In this document: in pieces, positions 14,384 through 26,940 of the stretch
Layout: every line of letters begins with the position of its first letter
Position numbering within the stretch: position 1 is the stretch's first letter
Assembly (NCBI RefSeq): GCF_046292825.1
Contig: NZ_JBKBQG010000024.1
Coordinates: 1 to 64,000, forward strand
Length of the DNA: 64,000 nucleotides
Reading direction: 5' to 3'
Source: Salinarimonas sp046292825
Lineage (GTDB): Bacteria > Pseudomonadota > Alphaproteobacteria > Rhizobiales > Beijerinckiaceae
The notes under the pieces: generated by a model
The model's input: the letters and a program-made list of their open reading frames with translations, nothing else
Databases searched by the model: none
What the model was told of the DNA's origin: nothing
Translations under genes and position numbers: made by a program

Positions 14384-17208
14384 TGCTCGGATTGCCCATC
14401 AGCTTCGCCGCGCCCCTGGTCCTCGCCGCTCTGATCGCGCTGCCGGCCATCTACCTGCTCCTGCGGGTGACGCCGCCGCAGCCGCGGCTGATCGCGTTCC
14501 CGCCCCTGCGGATCGTGCGCGATCTGATGCCGCAGCGGGAGACGCCGGCGCGCACCCCCTGGTGGCTCCTCCTCCTGCGCCTCGTCATCGCCGCGCTCGT
14601 GATCCTCGCGGTCGCCGGCCCGATCCTCAACCCGCCCCCGGCTCTGGAGGGAGACCGGGACGCGCCGGTGCTCTTCGTCGTCGACAACGGCGCGCTCGCG
14701 GCGACGGACTGGCGCACCCGTGCGGGCGTGCTCGCCGAGCAGGGCGAGGCGCTCGCCCGCGAGGGCCGCTCGATGGCGATCCTGCCGACCGCCGAGCCCG
14801 CCGTCGCGGTGCCGCTGCTCGCGCCCCCCGCCGCGCTCGAGCGCATCCGCGCGCTGCGCCCGCAGCCGCACGCGGCCGAGCGCGCGGGCGTCCTGCCCGC
14901 CGTGACGAGCTTCCTCGCCGAGCACCCGAACGCGCAGATCGTCTTCCTCTCCGACGGGGTCGCCTCCCTCGACGGCGTCGATTTCGGCGCGGCCCTCGCC
15001 GATCGCGCGGGCTCCGGCGGGATCGTCGTGTTCGGCCGCACGCGCGCCCCGGCGCTCGCGCTCGCGGGCTCGGAGAACGCCGCCGCCGGCCTCGTCGCGA
15101 CGATCGTGCGCGCCGAGCCGAACGGGCGCGATTCGGGCCTCCTGCGCGCCCTCGACCTGCGCGGCCTGCCCGTCGGCGAGGTGCCCTTCGCCTTCGAGCC
15201 GGGCGAGACCGAAACGCTCGCCCGCTTCGACCTGCCGATGGAGCTGCGCAACGCCATCCGCCGCGTCGAGATCGCGGGGGAGGGCTCGGCCGCCGGCGTG
15301 ACCCTCGTCGACGAGCGCAGCCAGCGCCGCCGCGTCGGCATCGTGACGGGCGCGACCATCGATCAGGCGCAGCCGCTGCTCGCGCCGACCTTCTATCTCG
15401 AGCGCGCCCTCGGGCCGCACGCGGACGTGCGCATCGAGCGCGGCAGCGTCTCGGGCGGCGTCGAGCGGCTGCTCGACGAGCAGGTCTCGGTCCTGATCCT
15501 CGCCGATGTCGGCGCCATCGAGCCCGGCACGCGCGAGCGCATCGACGCCTTCGTGGACGCCGGCGGGCTCGTCCTGCGCTTCGCGGGCCCGCGCCTGTCG
15601 GTGGGCGAGGACGATCTCGTGCCGGTGCGGCTGCGGCGCGGCGGGCGCACGCTCGGCGGCGCGCTGTCGTGGTCGACGCCCCGCACGCTCGCGCCCTTCG
15701 AGCGCGACAGCCCCTTCTACGGTCTCGCCGTCCCGCCCGAGCTCGGCGTCTCCCGCCAGATCCTCGCCGAGCCGGACGGCGACCTGCCGGCGCGCACCTG
15801 GGCGGCGCTCGCGGACGGCACGCCGATCGTCACCGCCGATCGCCGCGGGGAGGGGATGATCGTCCTCTTCCACGTGACGGCGGACGCCGCCTGGTCGAAC
15901 CTGCCGCTGACCGGGCTCTTCGTCGACATGCTGCGCCGCACGATCGCCTTCGCGAACGCCCCCGCGGGCGCCGGGATCGACAGCGAGGAGGCCTCGCGCC
16001 AGCCGGTGGCCCCGCGCCAGGTGCTCGACGGCTCGGGCGCCTTCGTCGCGCCCACCCCGAACGCCATGCCGGTGACGCGCGCCTTCGCGGACCGCGCGAG
16101 CGCGCAGCACCCCGCGGGCTTCTACGGGCCGGTCGATGCGAGCCTCGCCGTGAACGTGCTCGGCCCCGAGGACCGGCTCGCCCCCCTCGATCTCGGCGGC
16201 GTCCCCGCGCGGACCGCCCCGCTCGAGCGCGCCGCGACGATCGACCTGCGGGCGCCGCTCCTCACCGCGGCGCTCCTCCTCCTGATGCTCGACACGATCG
16301 TCGCACTCGCGCTCGGCGGCCATCTCGCGCGCCTCGTCTCCCGCCCGCGGCGGGCGGGGGCGGGTGCCGCGGCGGCGCTCCTCGCGCTCGGCCTCGTCTT
16401 CGGCGCGGCGCCGGTCGGCTCCGCGAAGGCTCAAGGCGCGGAGGGCGATCCCACCGTCACCGCCGCGATGCTCGATGCCGCCGCGATCACCCGGCTCGCC
16501 TACGTGATCACCGGCGACCGGCAGACGGACGAGACCTCCCGGGCCGGTCTCGAGGGCCTCACCCGCATGCTCACCGCGCGCACCGCGCTCGAGCCCGGCG
16601 AGCCCGTCGGCGTCGACATGGAGCGCGACGAGCTCGCCTTCTTCCCGCTCCTCTACTGGCCGATCGCGCCGAGCCTGCCGCTGCCCTCGTCCGAGGCGAT
16701 CCGCGCGCTCGACGCCTACATGAAGAACGGCGGCACGGTGATCTTCGACACCCGCGACGCCATGCGCGCGCGCCCCGGCGCCGCGCCGACGCCCGAACAG
16801 GCCTATCTGCGGCGCATGCTCGCGACGCTCGACATCCCCCCGCTCGAGGTGCTGCCGCGCGACCACGTCATCAACAAGACCTTCTACATCCTGCGCCGCC
16901 TGCCGGGCCGCTACGACGCCGGCGACACCTGGGTCGAGGCGCTGCCCGAGCCGTCGCCGGACGAGGCCTTCCGCCCCGCGCGCTCCGGCGACGGCGTCTC
17001 GCCGCTCATCATCACCGGCAACGACCTCGCCGCCGCCTGGGCGATCGGCCCGCGCGGCGAGGCGCTCTATCCGGTCGTGGGCTCCGATCCGCGCCAGCGC
17101 GAGATGGCCTTCCGGGCGGGGATCAACATCGTGATGTACGCGCTCACGGGCAATTACAAGGCCGATCAGGTGCACGTCCCGGCCCTGCTCGAGCGTCTCG
17201 GGAACTAG
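14383..17208 (+). CDS. DUF4159 domain-containing membrane protein (BatA-like N-terminus)
   Basis: A 941-aa inner-membrane protein. The N-terminus has the BatA/aerotolerance-type pair of helices (about residues 5–25 and 58–80) around the basic segment RLIAFPPLRIVRDLMP. A long periplasmic vWA/GATase-like part follows, then helices near 625–645 and 660–685, the latter resembling an internal signal sequence ending SAKAQ. The C-terminal DUF4159 domain starts near residue 700 (ITRLAYVITGD). It is coupled to the DUF58 gene by overlapping TGATG. Together with MoxR, DUF58 and the next gene it forms a four-gene envelope system conserved in alphaproteobacteria; the function remains unknown. Confidence 0.88.
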   Translation: MLGLPISFAAPLVLAALIALPAIYLLLRVTPPQPRLIAFPPLRIVRDLMPQRETPARTPWWLLLLRLVIAALVILAVAGPILNPPPALEGDRDAPVLFVVDNGALAATDWRTRAGVLAEQGEALAREGRSMAILPTAEPAVAVPLLAPPAALERIRALRPQPHAAERAGVLPAVTSFLAEHPNAQIVFLSDGVASLDGVDFGAALADRAGSGGIVVFGRTRAPALALAGSENAAAGLVATIVRAEPNGRDSGLLRALDLRGLPVGEVPFAFEPGETETLARFDLPMELRNAIRRVEIAGEGSAAGVTLVDERSQRRRVGIVTGATIDQAQPLLAPTFYLERALGPHADVRIERGSVSGGVERLLDEQVSVLILADVGAIEPGTRERIDAFVDAGGLVLRFAGPRLSVGEDDLVPVRLRRGGRTLGGALSWSTPRTLAPFERDSPFYGLAVPPELGVSRQILAEPDGDLPARTWAALADGTPIVTADRRGEGMIVLFHVTADAAWSNLPLTGLFVDMLRRTIAFANAPAGAGIDSEEASRQPVAPRQVLDGSGAFVAPTPNAMPVTRAFADRASAQHPAGFYGPVDASLAVNVLGPEDRLAPLDLGGVPARTAPLERAATIDLRAPLLTAALLLLMLDTIVALALGGHLARLVSRPRRAGAGAAAALLALGLVFGAAPVGSAKAQGAEGDPTVTAAMLDAAAITRLAYVITGDRQTDETSRAGLEGLTRMLTARTALEPGEPVGVDMERDELAFFPLLYWPIAPSLPLPSSEAIRALDAYMKNGGTVIFDTRDAMRARPGAAPTPEQAYLRRMLATLDIPPLEVLPRDHVINKTFYILRRLPGRYDAGDTWVEALPEPSPDEAFRPARSGDGVSPLIITGNDLAAAWAIGPRGEALYPVVGSDPRQREMAFRAGINIVMYALTGNYKADQVHVPALLERLGN

Positions 17209-17221
17209 GAGCGCCAGGCTC

Positions 17222-19300
17222 TTGCTCACTCTCTCCTTCTCGCCGCTCGTCCCGGATCTCGCCCTCTACGCGCTCGCGGCGCTGGCGGCCGTCTTCGCCC
17301 TGCTCGCTGTCATCGCGCGCGGGCTGCCGGCGACCCTGCGCGCGCTCGCTCTCGTCCTCCTCGTCGTGGCGCTCGCCAATCCGGCCCTCGTCGAGGAGGA
17401 GCGCGAGCCGGTGCCGGACGTCGTCGCCGTCGTCGTCGACCGCTCGGGCTCGAATCGCCTCGGCGAGCGACCGGAGATGACCGACCGCGCGCTCGCCGAG
17501 CTCGAGCGGCGCCTCGGCGCGCTCGCCAATGTCGAGCCGCGCTTCATCGAGGTCCCCGACAGCGAGGGCGACGAGGGCACCCAGGCCTTCCAGGCGCTCG
17601 CGGGCGGTCTCGCCGACGTGCCGCCGGACCGCATCGCCGGCGTGATCATGCTCACCGACGGCATCGTCCACGACGTGCCCGACAGCGCCGCCCGGCTCGG
17701 CTTCCGCGCGCCGGTGCACGGGCTCCTCACCGGTCGCACGACGGAGAGCGACCGGCAGATCCGCCTCGTGCGCGCGCCGCGCTTCGGCATCGTCGGGCGC
17801 GAGCAGGTGATCGAGGCGGTGGTCGAGGAGCGCAACGGCACCGGCGCCGCCCCCGTCACCATCCGTCGGGACGGCGAGATCGTCGCCCGCCGCACCGTGC
17901 CCGTCGACCGGCCCTTCACGGTTCCGGTGATCATCGACCGCGGCGGGGCGAACGTCGTCGAGCTCGAGGTCGATCCGCTCCCCGAGGAGCTGACGATGGC
18001 CAACAACCGCGCCGTCGTCACGATCGAGGGCATCCGCGAGAACCTGCGCGTCCTCCTGGTCTCCGGCGAGCCGCATGCGGGCGAGCGCACCTGGCGCAAC
18101 CTCCTGCGCTCGGACGCCAACGTCGATCTCGTCCACTTCACCATCCTGCGCCCGCCCGAGAAGCAGGACGGCACGCCGATCGACGAGCTCTCGCTGATCG
18201 CCTTCCCCACGCGGGAGCTGTTCCAGGACAAGATCGGCGAGTTCGACCTGATCATCTTCGACCGCTACGCCAACACGTCGATCCTGCCGTCGATCTATTT
18301 CGACAACGTGGTGCGCTACGTGCGCGAGGGCGGCGCGGTCCTGTTCGCGGCCGGGCCCGAATTCGCGACCCCCGCCTCGCTCGCCCGCACCCGCCTCTCG
18401 CCGATCATACCGGGCTTTCCCACGGGCGAGATCTTCGAGGAGCCCTACCGCGCCGCGCTCACGCCGGACGGCGAGCGCCATCCCGTCACCCGCGGGCTCG
18501 AGGGCTCGCAGACGACGCCGCCGGCCTGGGGCCAATGGCTGCGCATCCTCGACGCCGACGTCCAGGCGGGCACGACCGTGATGTCGGGCGCGCGCGAGCG
18601 GCCGCTCCTCGTGCTCGAGCGCTACGAGGAGGGCCGCGTCGCGCTCCTCCTGTCGGACCATGCCTGGCTGTGGGCGCGCGGCTTTCAGGAGGGCGGCCCG
18701 CATCTCGATCTCCTGCGCCGCACGGCCCATTGGCTGATGCGCGAGCCCGCCCTCGAGGAGGAGGCCTTGCGCGCGACCGCGAACGGGCGCGTGATCACGA
18801 TCGAGCGCCAGACCATGGCCGACGAGACGCGCCCCGCGAGCCTCACGAGCCCGTCCGGCGAGGTGACGAGCGTGCCGCTCGAGCCCTTCGAGCCGGGCCT
18901 CTTCACCGCCCGCGTCACGGGGACCGAGCTCGGGCTCCACGAGGTGCGCGTCGGCGATCTCGTCGCGTTCGTCTCGGTCGGGCCCGCCAATCCGCGCGAG
19001 ATGCAGGACGTGTTCTCGACGGCGGAGACGCTGCGCCCGCTCGCCGAGGAGACCGGCGGCTCGGTGCGCCGCCTCGCCGAGGGCGACGGCCAGCCGGTCG
19101 TGCCGCGCATCCAGATCGTGCGCGGCGAAGGCCGGGCGAGCGGCGCGGACTGGATCGGCCTGCGCCCGAGCGGCTCGGCGATCGTGCGCGGCGTCTCGGT
19201 GACGCCGATCGCGCTCGGCTTCCTCGGCCTCGCGCTCCTGCTGGGCGCGCTCCTCGCGGGTTGGCTCGCCGAGAGCGCGCGACGCCGCCCGACCGCTTGA
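17222..19300 (+). CDS. Large membrane protein of the MoxR–DUF58–DUF4159 operon (glutamine amidotransferase-like fold)
   Basis: A 692-aa protein with two N-terminal membrane helices (about residues 10–30 and 33–53), a vWA-like strand VVAVVVDRSGSNRLGE near residue 66, an Ig-like middle part and a class I glutamine amidotransferase-like domain (about 270–480: RVLLVSGEPHAGERTWRNLL). A last helix lies near 660–683. No catalytic Cys of a true amidotransferase was recognised, so enzymatic activity is doubtful. The start is TTG at 17222 with GGAG upstream; the next in-frame alternatives would cut into the first helix. It ends the operon; repeat B2 follows after 10 bp. Confidence 0.8.
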   Translation: MLTLSFSPLVPDLALYALAALAAVFALLAVIARGLPATLRALALVLLVVALANPALVEEEREPVPDVVAVVVDRSGSNRLGERPEMTDRALAELERRLGALANVEPRFIEVPDSEGDEGTQAFQALAGGLADVPPDRIAGVIMLTDGIVHDVPDSAARLGFRAPVHGLLTGRTTESDRQIRLVRAPRFGIVGREQVIEAVVEERNGTGAAPVTIRRDGEIVARRTVPVDRPFTVPVIIDRGGANVVELEVDPLPEELTMANNRAVVTIEGIRENLRVLLVSGEPHAGERTWRNLLRSDANVDLVHFTILRPPEKQDGTPIDELSLIAFPTRELFQDKIGEFDLIIFDRYANTSILPSIYFDNVVRYVREGGAVLFAAGPEFATPASLARTRLSPIIPGFPTGEIFEEPYRAALTPDGERHPVTRGLEGSQTTPPAWGQWLRILDADVQAGTTVMSGARERPLLVLERYEEGRVALLLSDHAWLWARGFQEGGPHLDLLRRTAHWLMREPALEEEALRATANGRVITIERQTMADETRPASLTSPSGEVTSVPLEPFEPGLFTARVTGTELGLHEVRVGDLVAFVSVGPANPREMQDVFSTAETLRPLAEETGGSVRRLAEGDGQPVVPRIQIVRGEGRASGADWIGLRPSGSAIVRGVSVTPIALGFLGLALLLGALLAGWLAESARRRPTA

Positions 19301-19310
19301 CGGGACGCGG

Positions 19311-19542
19311 TCATCAAGTCGGTCGCGCCGACAAGGTGAGTGCTCCACCGGTGTCATCCCCGGCCGGAGGTCGCTTGCGACCGGAGGGGAAGGGGACCCA
19401 GCACGAAAATTGCTTGCGAAGCAAGCACTTGCGGCGGCGACCAGCCGCCTGGTCGGCGGCATGAGAGTGTGCTCCGCACACGTCTTGGTGCTGGGTCCCC
19501 TTCCCCTGCGCACGCTACGCGTGCTCCGGCCGGGGATGACAC
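19311..19542. repeat. Family B palindromic intergenic repeat, copy B2
   Basis: Second copy of family B, nearly identical to 5755–5985 over 232 bp in the same orientation. It shares the inverted ends GTCATCCCCGGCCGGAG / complement and the inner arms around GGGACCCAGCA. It fills most of the 389-bp gap between the membrane protein gene and the ArsR-type gene; the rest of the gap, 19543–19689, holds the operator at 19632. Confidence 0.85.
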
Positions 19543-19631
19543 CTCTGGGAAGATTTCACACGCGAGTCGGAGCCTCTCGGACCCGCGCGCCCGCGCGGGA
19601 CTTTTCCGCTTGCATCTGCCGCGCGCATGAC

Positions 19632-19647
19632 ATAAAGATATCTTTAT
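19632..19647. promoter_or_regulatory. Perfect 16-bp palindromic operator, ATAAAGATATCTTTAT
   Basis: A perfect AT-rich palindrome in an otherwise very GC-rich region, ending 42 bp before the GTG of the ArsR-type regulator gene. Symmetry, size and position fit the operator of an ArsR-family repressor that controls its own operon with metF and metH. The sequence resembles the binding site described for SahR-type regulators of the methionine cycle, which respond to S-adenosylhomocysteine; that match is from memory and remains an inference. Confidence 0.72.
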
Positions 19648-19689
19648 ATCTGCCTTTCCGCCGAGAGGCGCGTCAACCGGGATGGAGCC

Positions 19690-20712
19690 GTGACCAGGAC
19701 GGACGAAGCGATCGGGCTCGCGCAGGCCCTCGCGGCCTTGAGGGCGGCGGGGGAGGAAACGCGTCTGCGCGTCCTCGCTTTGCTCGCGCGCGGCGAATTG
19801 TCGGTCTCCGACCTCACCGACATCCTCGGCCAGTCCCAGCCGCGCATCTCCCGGCACCTCAAGCTCCTCGTCGAAGCCGGGCTCGTCGAGCGCCATCGCG
19901 AGGGCGCCTACGCCTTCTTCCGCCTCGCCGACCGCGACCGCGGCGCCGCGATCCTGCGCGCGCTCGTCGAGGCGATCGAGCCGGCCGATCCGACGCTCGC
20001 GGGCGATCGCGCGCGGCTCGAGCGGGTGCGCGCCCAGCGCGCCGAGGCGGCGCAGGCCTATTTCGCGCGGCTCGCGCCGGATTGGGACCGCGTGCGCGCC
20101 CTGCACGCCCCCGAGAAGGAGGTCGTCGCCGCCATCCTCGAGGCGATCGGCGATCGGCCGATCCGCGCGCTCGCCGATCTCGGCACCGGGACGGGGCGCA
20201 TGCTCGCGCTCCTCGCCCCGCGCGCCGCCCGCGCCGTCGGGCTCGACCAGAGCCACGCGATGCTCTCGGTCGCCCGCGCCAATCTCGAGGCCTCGGGCGT
20301 GCGCGGCTTCGAGTTGCGCCAGGGCGACATCCACGCGCCCCCGGTCGAGCCGAACGCCTTCGACCTCGTGATCGTCCACCAGGTCCTGCATTATCTCGAC
20401 GATCCGGCGCGCGCCCTGCGCGAGGCCGCGCGGCTTGTCGCGCCGGGCGGGCGGCTTCTCGTCGTCGATTTCGCGCCCCACGAGTTGGAATTCCTGCGCG
20501 AGGCCCACGCCCATCGCCGCCTCGGCTTCTCGCGCGATCAGGTCGCGGGCTGGCTCGAACAGGCCGGCGTGCCGTGTGCCGATTACCGCGAGGTCGCCGC
20601 GCCCGCCGGCGCGCGCGACGCGCTCACCGTCTCGCTCTGGCTCGGCCAGGACGAGCGCACGATCACCGATTGGCCCTTGCGGCCGCATGGACAGAACCGA
20701 GAGGTCGCCTGA
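19690..20712 (+). CDS. ArsR family regulator fused to SAM-dependent methyltransferase
   Basis: A 340-aa fusion. Residues about 8–100 form an ArsR winged helix (EETRLRVLALLARGELSVSDL, then SQPRISRHLKLLVEAGLVERHREG). Residues about 140–290 form a class I methyltransferase domain with the SAM-binding loop ADLGTGTGRMLALL and the acidic GLDQS strand end. The start is GTG with GGAG five bases upstream. The stop overlaps the metF start (TGATG). Given the operon it most likely senses SAM or S-adenosylhomocysteine through the methyltransferase-like domain and represses metF/metH from the palindrome at 19632. Whether the domain still methylates anything is unknown. Confidence 0.88.
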   Translation: MTRTDEAIGLAQALAALRAAGEETRLRVLALLARGELSVSDLTDILGQSQPRISRHLKLLVEAGLVERHREGAYAFFRLADRDRGAAILRALVEAIEPADPTLAGDRARLERVRAQRAEAAQAYFARLAPDWDRVRALHAPEKEVVAAILEAIGDRPIRALADLGTGTGRMLALLAPRAARAVGLDQSHAMLSVARANLEASGVRGFELRQGDIHAPPVEPNAFDLVIVHQVLHYLDDPARALREAARLVAPGGRLLVVDFAPHELEFLREAHAHRRLGFSRDQVAGWLEQAGVPCADYREVAAPAGARDALTVSLWLGQDERTITDWPLRPHGQNREVA

Positions 20713-21614
20713 TGTCGTCCGAACGCCGCGCCTCGCGCTCGCGCGCGAACCCGTTGCGGGTCTCCTTCGAGTTCTTCCCGCCGAAGACGCCCGAGATGGA
20801 GGCGACGCTCTGGCGGTCGATCGAGCGGCTCGCCCCCCTCTCGCCGGACTTCGTCTCGGTGACCTACGGCGCCGGCGGCTCGACGCGCGAGCGCACCCAC
20901 GCCACCCTCGCGCGCATCCTCGCCGAGACGACGCTTCGCCCCGCCGCCCATCTCACCTGCGTCGCCGCGACGCGCGAGGAGGTCGATGCGGTCGTGCGCG
21001 GCTATCGCGAGATCGGGGTGCGCCACATCGTGGCCTTGCGCGGCGATCCGGTCGCGGGGCCCGGCACCCCCTACGAGGCGCATCCCGGCGGCTACGCCCA
21101 GGCCTGCGATCTCGTGGCGGGCATCCGCGAGATCGGCGATTTCGAGATCTCGGTCTCCGCCTATCCCGAGAAGCACCCCGAGGCCGCCTCGTTCGAGGCC
21201 GATATCGACGCGCTCGCCAAGAAGGTCGATGCCGGCGCCACGCGGGCGATCACGCAATTCTTCTTCGACAACGATCTCTACTTCGCCTATCTCGACCGCG
21301 TCCGCGCGCGCGGGATCGACATCCCGATCGTGCCGGGCATCCTGCCCGTCCAGAACTTCAAGACCGCCGCGGGCTTCGCCGCCCGCACCGGCGCGAGCGT
21401 GCCCGCCTGGCTGGCCGAGCGTTTCGAGGGGCTCGACGACGATCCCGAGACGCGCCGTCTCGTCGCCGCCGCGGTCGCCGCCGAGCAGGTCTTCGACCTC
21501 CTGGACAAGGGGGTGGAGGAGTTCCACTTCTACACGATGAACCGCGCCGACCTCGTCTACGCGATCTGCCATCTCTTGGGCATGCGCCCGACGCTCGACC
21601 GCGCCGCCGCCTGA
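20712..21614 (+). CDS. metF: Methylenetetrahydrofolate reductase
   Basis: Reduces 5,10-methylenetetrahydrofolate to 5-methyltetrahydrofolate, the methyl donor for MetH. The 300-aa FAD-dependent TIM-barrel protein shows SFEFFPPKTPEME near residue 17, VSVTYGAGGSTRERT, HLTCVAATREE, ALRGDP and ITQFFFDNDLY. The start overlaps the stop of the regulator gene; metH begins 28 bp after the stop, so regulator, reductase and methionine synthase are one transcription unit. Length and motifs are typical of bacterial MetF. Confidence 0.96.
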   Translation: MSSERRASRSRANPLRVSFEFFPPKTPEMEATLWRSIERLAPLSPDFVSVTYGAGGSTRERTHATLARILAETTLRPAAHLTCVAATREEVDAVVRGYREIGVRHIVALRGDPVAGPGTPYEAHPGGYAQACDLVAGIREIGDFEISVSAYPEKHPEAASFEADIDALAKKVDAGATRAITQFFFDNDLYFAYLDRVRARGIDIPIVPGILPVQNFKTAAGFAARTGASVPAWLAERFEGLDDDPETRRLVAAAVAAEQVFDLLDKGVEEFHFYTMNRADLVYAICHLLGMRPTLDRAAA

Positions 21615-21642
21615 CCCGCCACCTTCGGAAGCATCCAGCCCC

Positions 21643-25392
<3,750 letters not shown>

Positions 25393-25407
25393 GGTGGATC
25401 GAGGGCT

Positions 25408-25576
25408 GTCATCCCGGGCCGCGAAGCGGACCCGGGACCCATACCCACGAGGATGGTCCGAGCGCGCATGCCGCGCTCGCTTCGCTACGGAAGAGCGTCG
25501 GTGAAACGCAGCCTGCAGGCCGCGACTGACACGTGGCGGTTATGGGTCCCGGATCGCCTTCGGCGTCCGGGATGAC
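25408..25576 (+). repeat. Family A mosaic palindromic repeat, copy A3 (alpha–beta)
   Basis: Starts with the alpha arm (GTCATCCCGGGCCGCGAAGC) and ends with the beta arm and GATGAC. The central palindrome has changed to GCAGCCTGCAGGCCGC. It lies between the convergent stop codons of metH (25392) and the DUF4112 gene (25603), so a hairpin would sit at the 3' end of both transcripts. Confidence 0.85.
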
Positions 25577-25602
25577 AGCGTTCCGACCGTCCATGAGCTC
25601 AG

Positions 25603-25977
25603 CTACCGCTCCCGCTCCTCCAGCGCGCGGCGCAGGATGGCGACGTTGCGGATGTTCGCCTTGTAGGAGGCGTCGAGGAAGGGGCCGAGCACGGGGACGG
25701 CACCGAGGACGAAATCGAAGCCGAGATTGGCGATCATCCGGGCGAGCGCCGATCGCGGGGCGCCGAGCCGAAACGCCTCGAAGACGACGTAGAACGACAC
25801 CAGCGTGCCGAAGGCCGAGCCGACGAACGGCACCGCGCTCATGATCGGATCCATCCCGAAGGTGAGACGGGTGAAGGGGATGCGGAAGGCGCTGTCCAGG
25901 AGAAGCGCGAGCCGATCGAGCCGCTGACGCGCCCGCAAGGCGGCCTCCCGGTCCCCACGCGCGAACAAGATGCCCAT
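25603..25977 (-). CDS. DUF4112 domain-containing protein
   Basis: A 124-aa protein of the DUF4112 family with two hydrophobic stretches, about residues 45–68 (IMSAVPFVGSAFGTLVSFYV) and 88–103 (FDFVLGAVPVLGPFLDA), each with the Gly/Pro pattern typical of the family, and charged ends. It is probably a small inner-membrane protein. Function is unknown. It starts 17 bp after the 24-aa membrane peptide gene and is probably co-transcribed with it. Confidence 0.85.
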   Translation of the reverse strand: MGILFARGDREAALRARQRLDRLALLLDSAFRIPFTRLTFGMDPIMSAVPFVGSAFGTLVSFYVVFEAFRLGAPRSALARMIANLGFDFVLGAVPVLGPFLDASYKANIRNVAILRRALEERER

Positions 25978-25994
25978 CGACGCGCCTCGCCCGC

Positions 25995-26069
25995 TCAGAT
26001 GAAGCCGGCGAGCGACAGGATCAGCGCGACGATCACGATCGTTCCGACGATGTAGATGATGCCCCGCAT
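25995..26069 (-). CDS. 24-aa single-helix membrane peptide
   Basis: An ATG at 26069 with a strong GGAGG eight bases upstream opens a 24-codon frame whose product is almost entirely one hydrophobic helix (RGIIYIVGTIVIVALILSLAG). The only charge is Arg2, which predicts an N-in, C-out or hairpin-free membrane peptide. It stands between folE and DUF4112, all on the minus strand, 17 bp before the latter. Similar tiny membrane peptides are common in alphaproteobacteria but rarely annotated. The ribosome-binding site and composition are the evidence; there is no proof of translation. Confidence 0.6.
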   Translation of the reverse strand: MRGIIYIVGTIVIVALILSLAGFI

Positions 26070-26134
26070 GACGATGGCCTCCGGCGACGTGGTCGCCGGA
26101 GAACAGCCGTGCGGGCGGAGCGTTCCCTCCCGCC

Positions 26135-26773
26135 TCAGCGCCCGCTGCGCAATTGCGTGAAGAAGCGCACCTGCTCGGCCGGCTCCTCGCGGTAGAGGCC
26201 GGTGAACACGGTGGTGACGGTCGACGCGCCGGACTTGAGCACCCCGCGCATCGCCATGCACATGTGCTCGGCCTCGATCATCACGGCGACGCCGCGCGGC
26301 AGGAGCGCCTCCTCAATGGCGTCGGCGATCTGCTGCGTCATCGTCTCCTGCGTCTGCAGCCGCCGGGCGAAGACGTCGACGACGCGGGCGAGCTTCGAGA
26401 GCCCCACCACGCCCTTCGACGGGAAATAGGCGATGTGCGCGTGCCCGAAGAAGGGCACCATGTGGTGCTCGCAATGCGAGTGGAACGGGATGTCGCGCAC
26501 GAGCACCATGTCGCCGTAGCCCTCGACGTCCTCGAAGACGCGGGCGAGCGCCTCCTCCGGCGTCTGGCGATAGCCGGCGAACAGCTCGGCATAGGCGCGC
26601 GCGACGCGGGCGGGGGTCTCGACGAGTCCCTCGCGGTCCGGATCGTCGCCGGCATAGGCGATGAGCGTGCGCACCGCCGCCTCCGCTTCCTCGCGGCTCG
26701 GGCGAACCGGCCGGTTCTCGCCGGAATCGGGCGCGCGCTCGCGCGCGGACAAGGTCTTAACCACGGCATCCAT
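26135..26773 (-). CDS. folE: GTP cyclohydrolase I
   Basis: Converts GTP to 7,8-dihydroneopterin triphosphate, the first step of tetrahydrofolate synthesis. The 212-aa product has the zinc-binding HCEHHMVPFFGHAHIAYFP region and the second zinc Cys in EHMCMAMRG, followed by TVTTVFTGLY; these define the type IA (zinc) enzyme. The first 25 residues are variable and probably flexible. The gene is divergent from a NifU/IscU-like scaffold gene, an arrangement seen in other alphaproteobacteria. Gene function feeds folate to metF/metH in the neighbouring operon but no co-regulation is visible. Confidence 0.96.
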   Translation of the reverse strand: MDAVVKTLSARERAPDSGENRPVRPSREEAEAAVRTLIAYAGDDPDREGLVETPARVARAYAELFAGYRQTPEEALARVFEDVEGYGDMVLVRDIPFHSHCEHHMVPFFGHAHIAYFPSKGVVGLSKLARVVDVFARRLQTQETMTQQIADAIEEALLPRGVAVMIEAEHMCMAMRGVLKSGASTVTTVFTGLYREEPAEQVRFFTQLRSGR

Positions 26774-26940
26774 GAGTGGGGCCTCCCGCTGATGACAGCC
26801 TCGCTTACGAAGCGTGGCGTCGTGCGGATCGCCCGTCGCGGCGCTTGGCCGCAGCGCACTTCCCCCGTGCCGTTCCGGCGCTATCCACGCGGCGATCGGC
26901 GCCCTATATTGGGGATCGGCCGCAGGAGAACGGGCGCGAC

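Noticed and set aside
14236..17229. A 997-codon open frame antisense to the DUF4159 gene
   Set aside because: Composition is Arg/Gly/Ala/His-rich with no domain; it mirrors a well-supported gene and reflects the very high GC content.
19543..19689. SAM or cobalamin riboswitch in the met operon leader
   Set aside because: No conserved core of either class was recognised and the leader is short; the palindrome explains regulation better.
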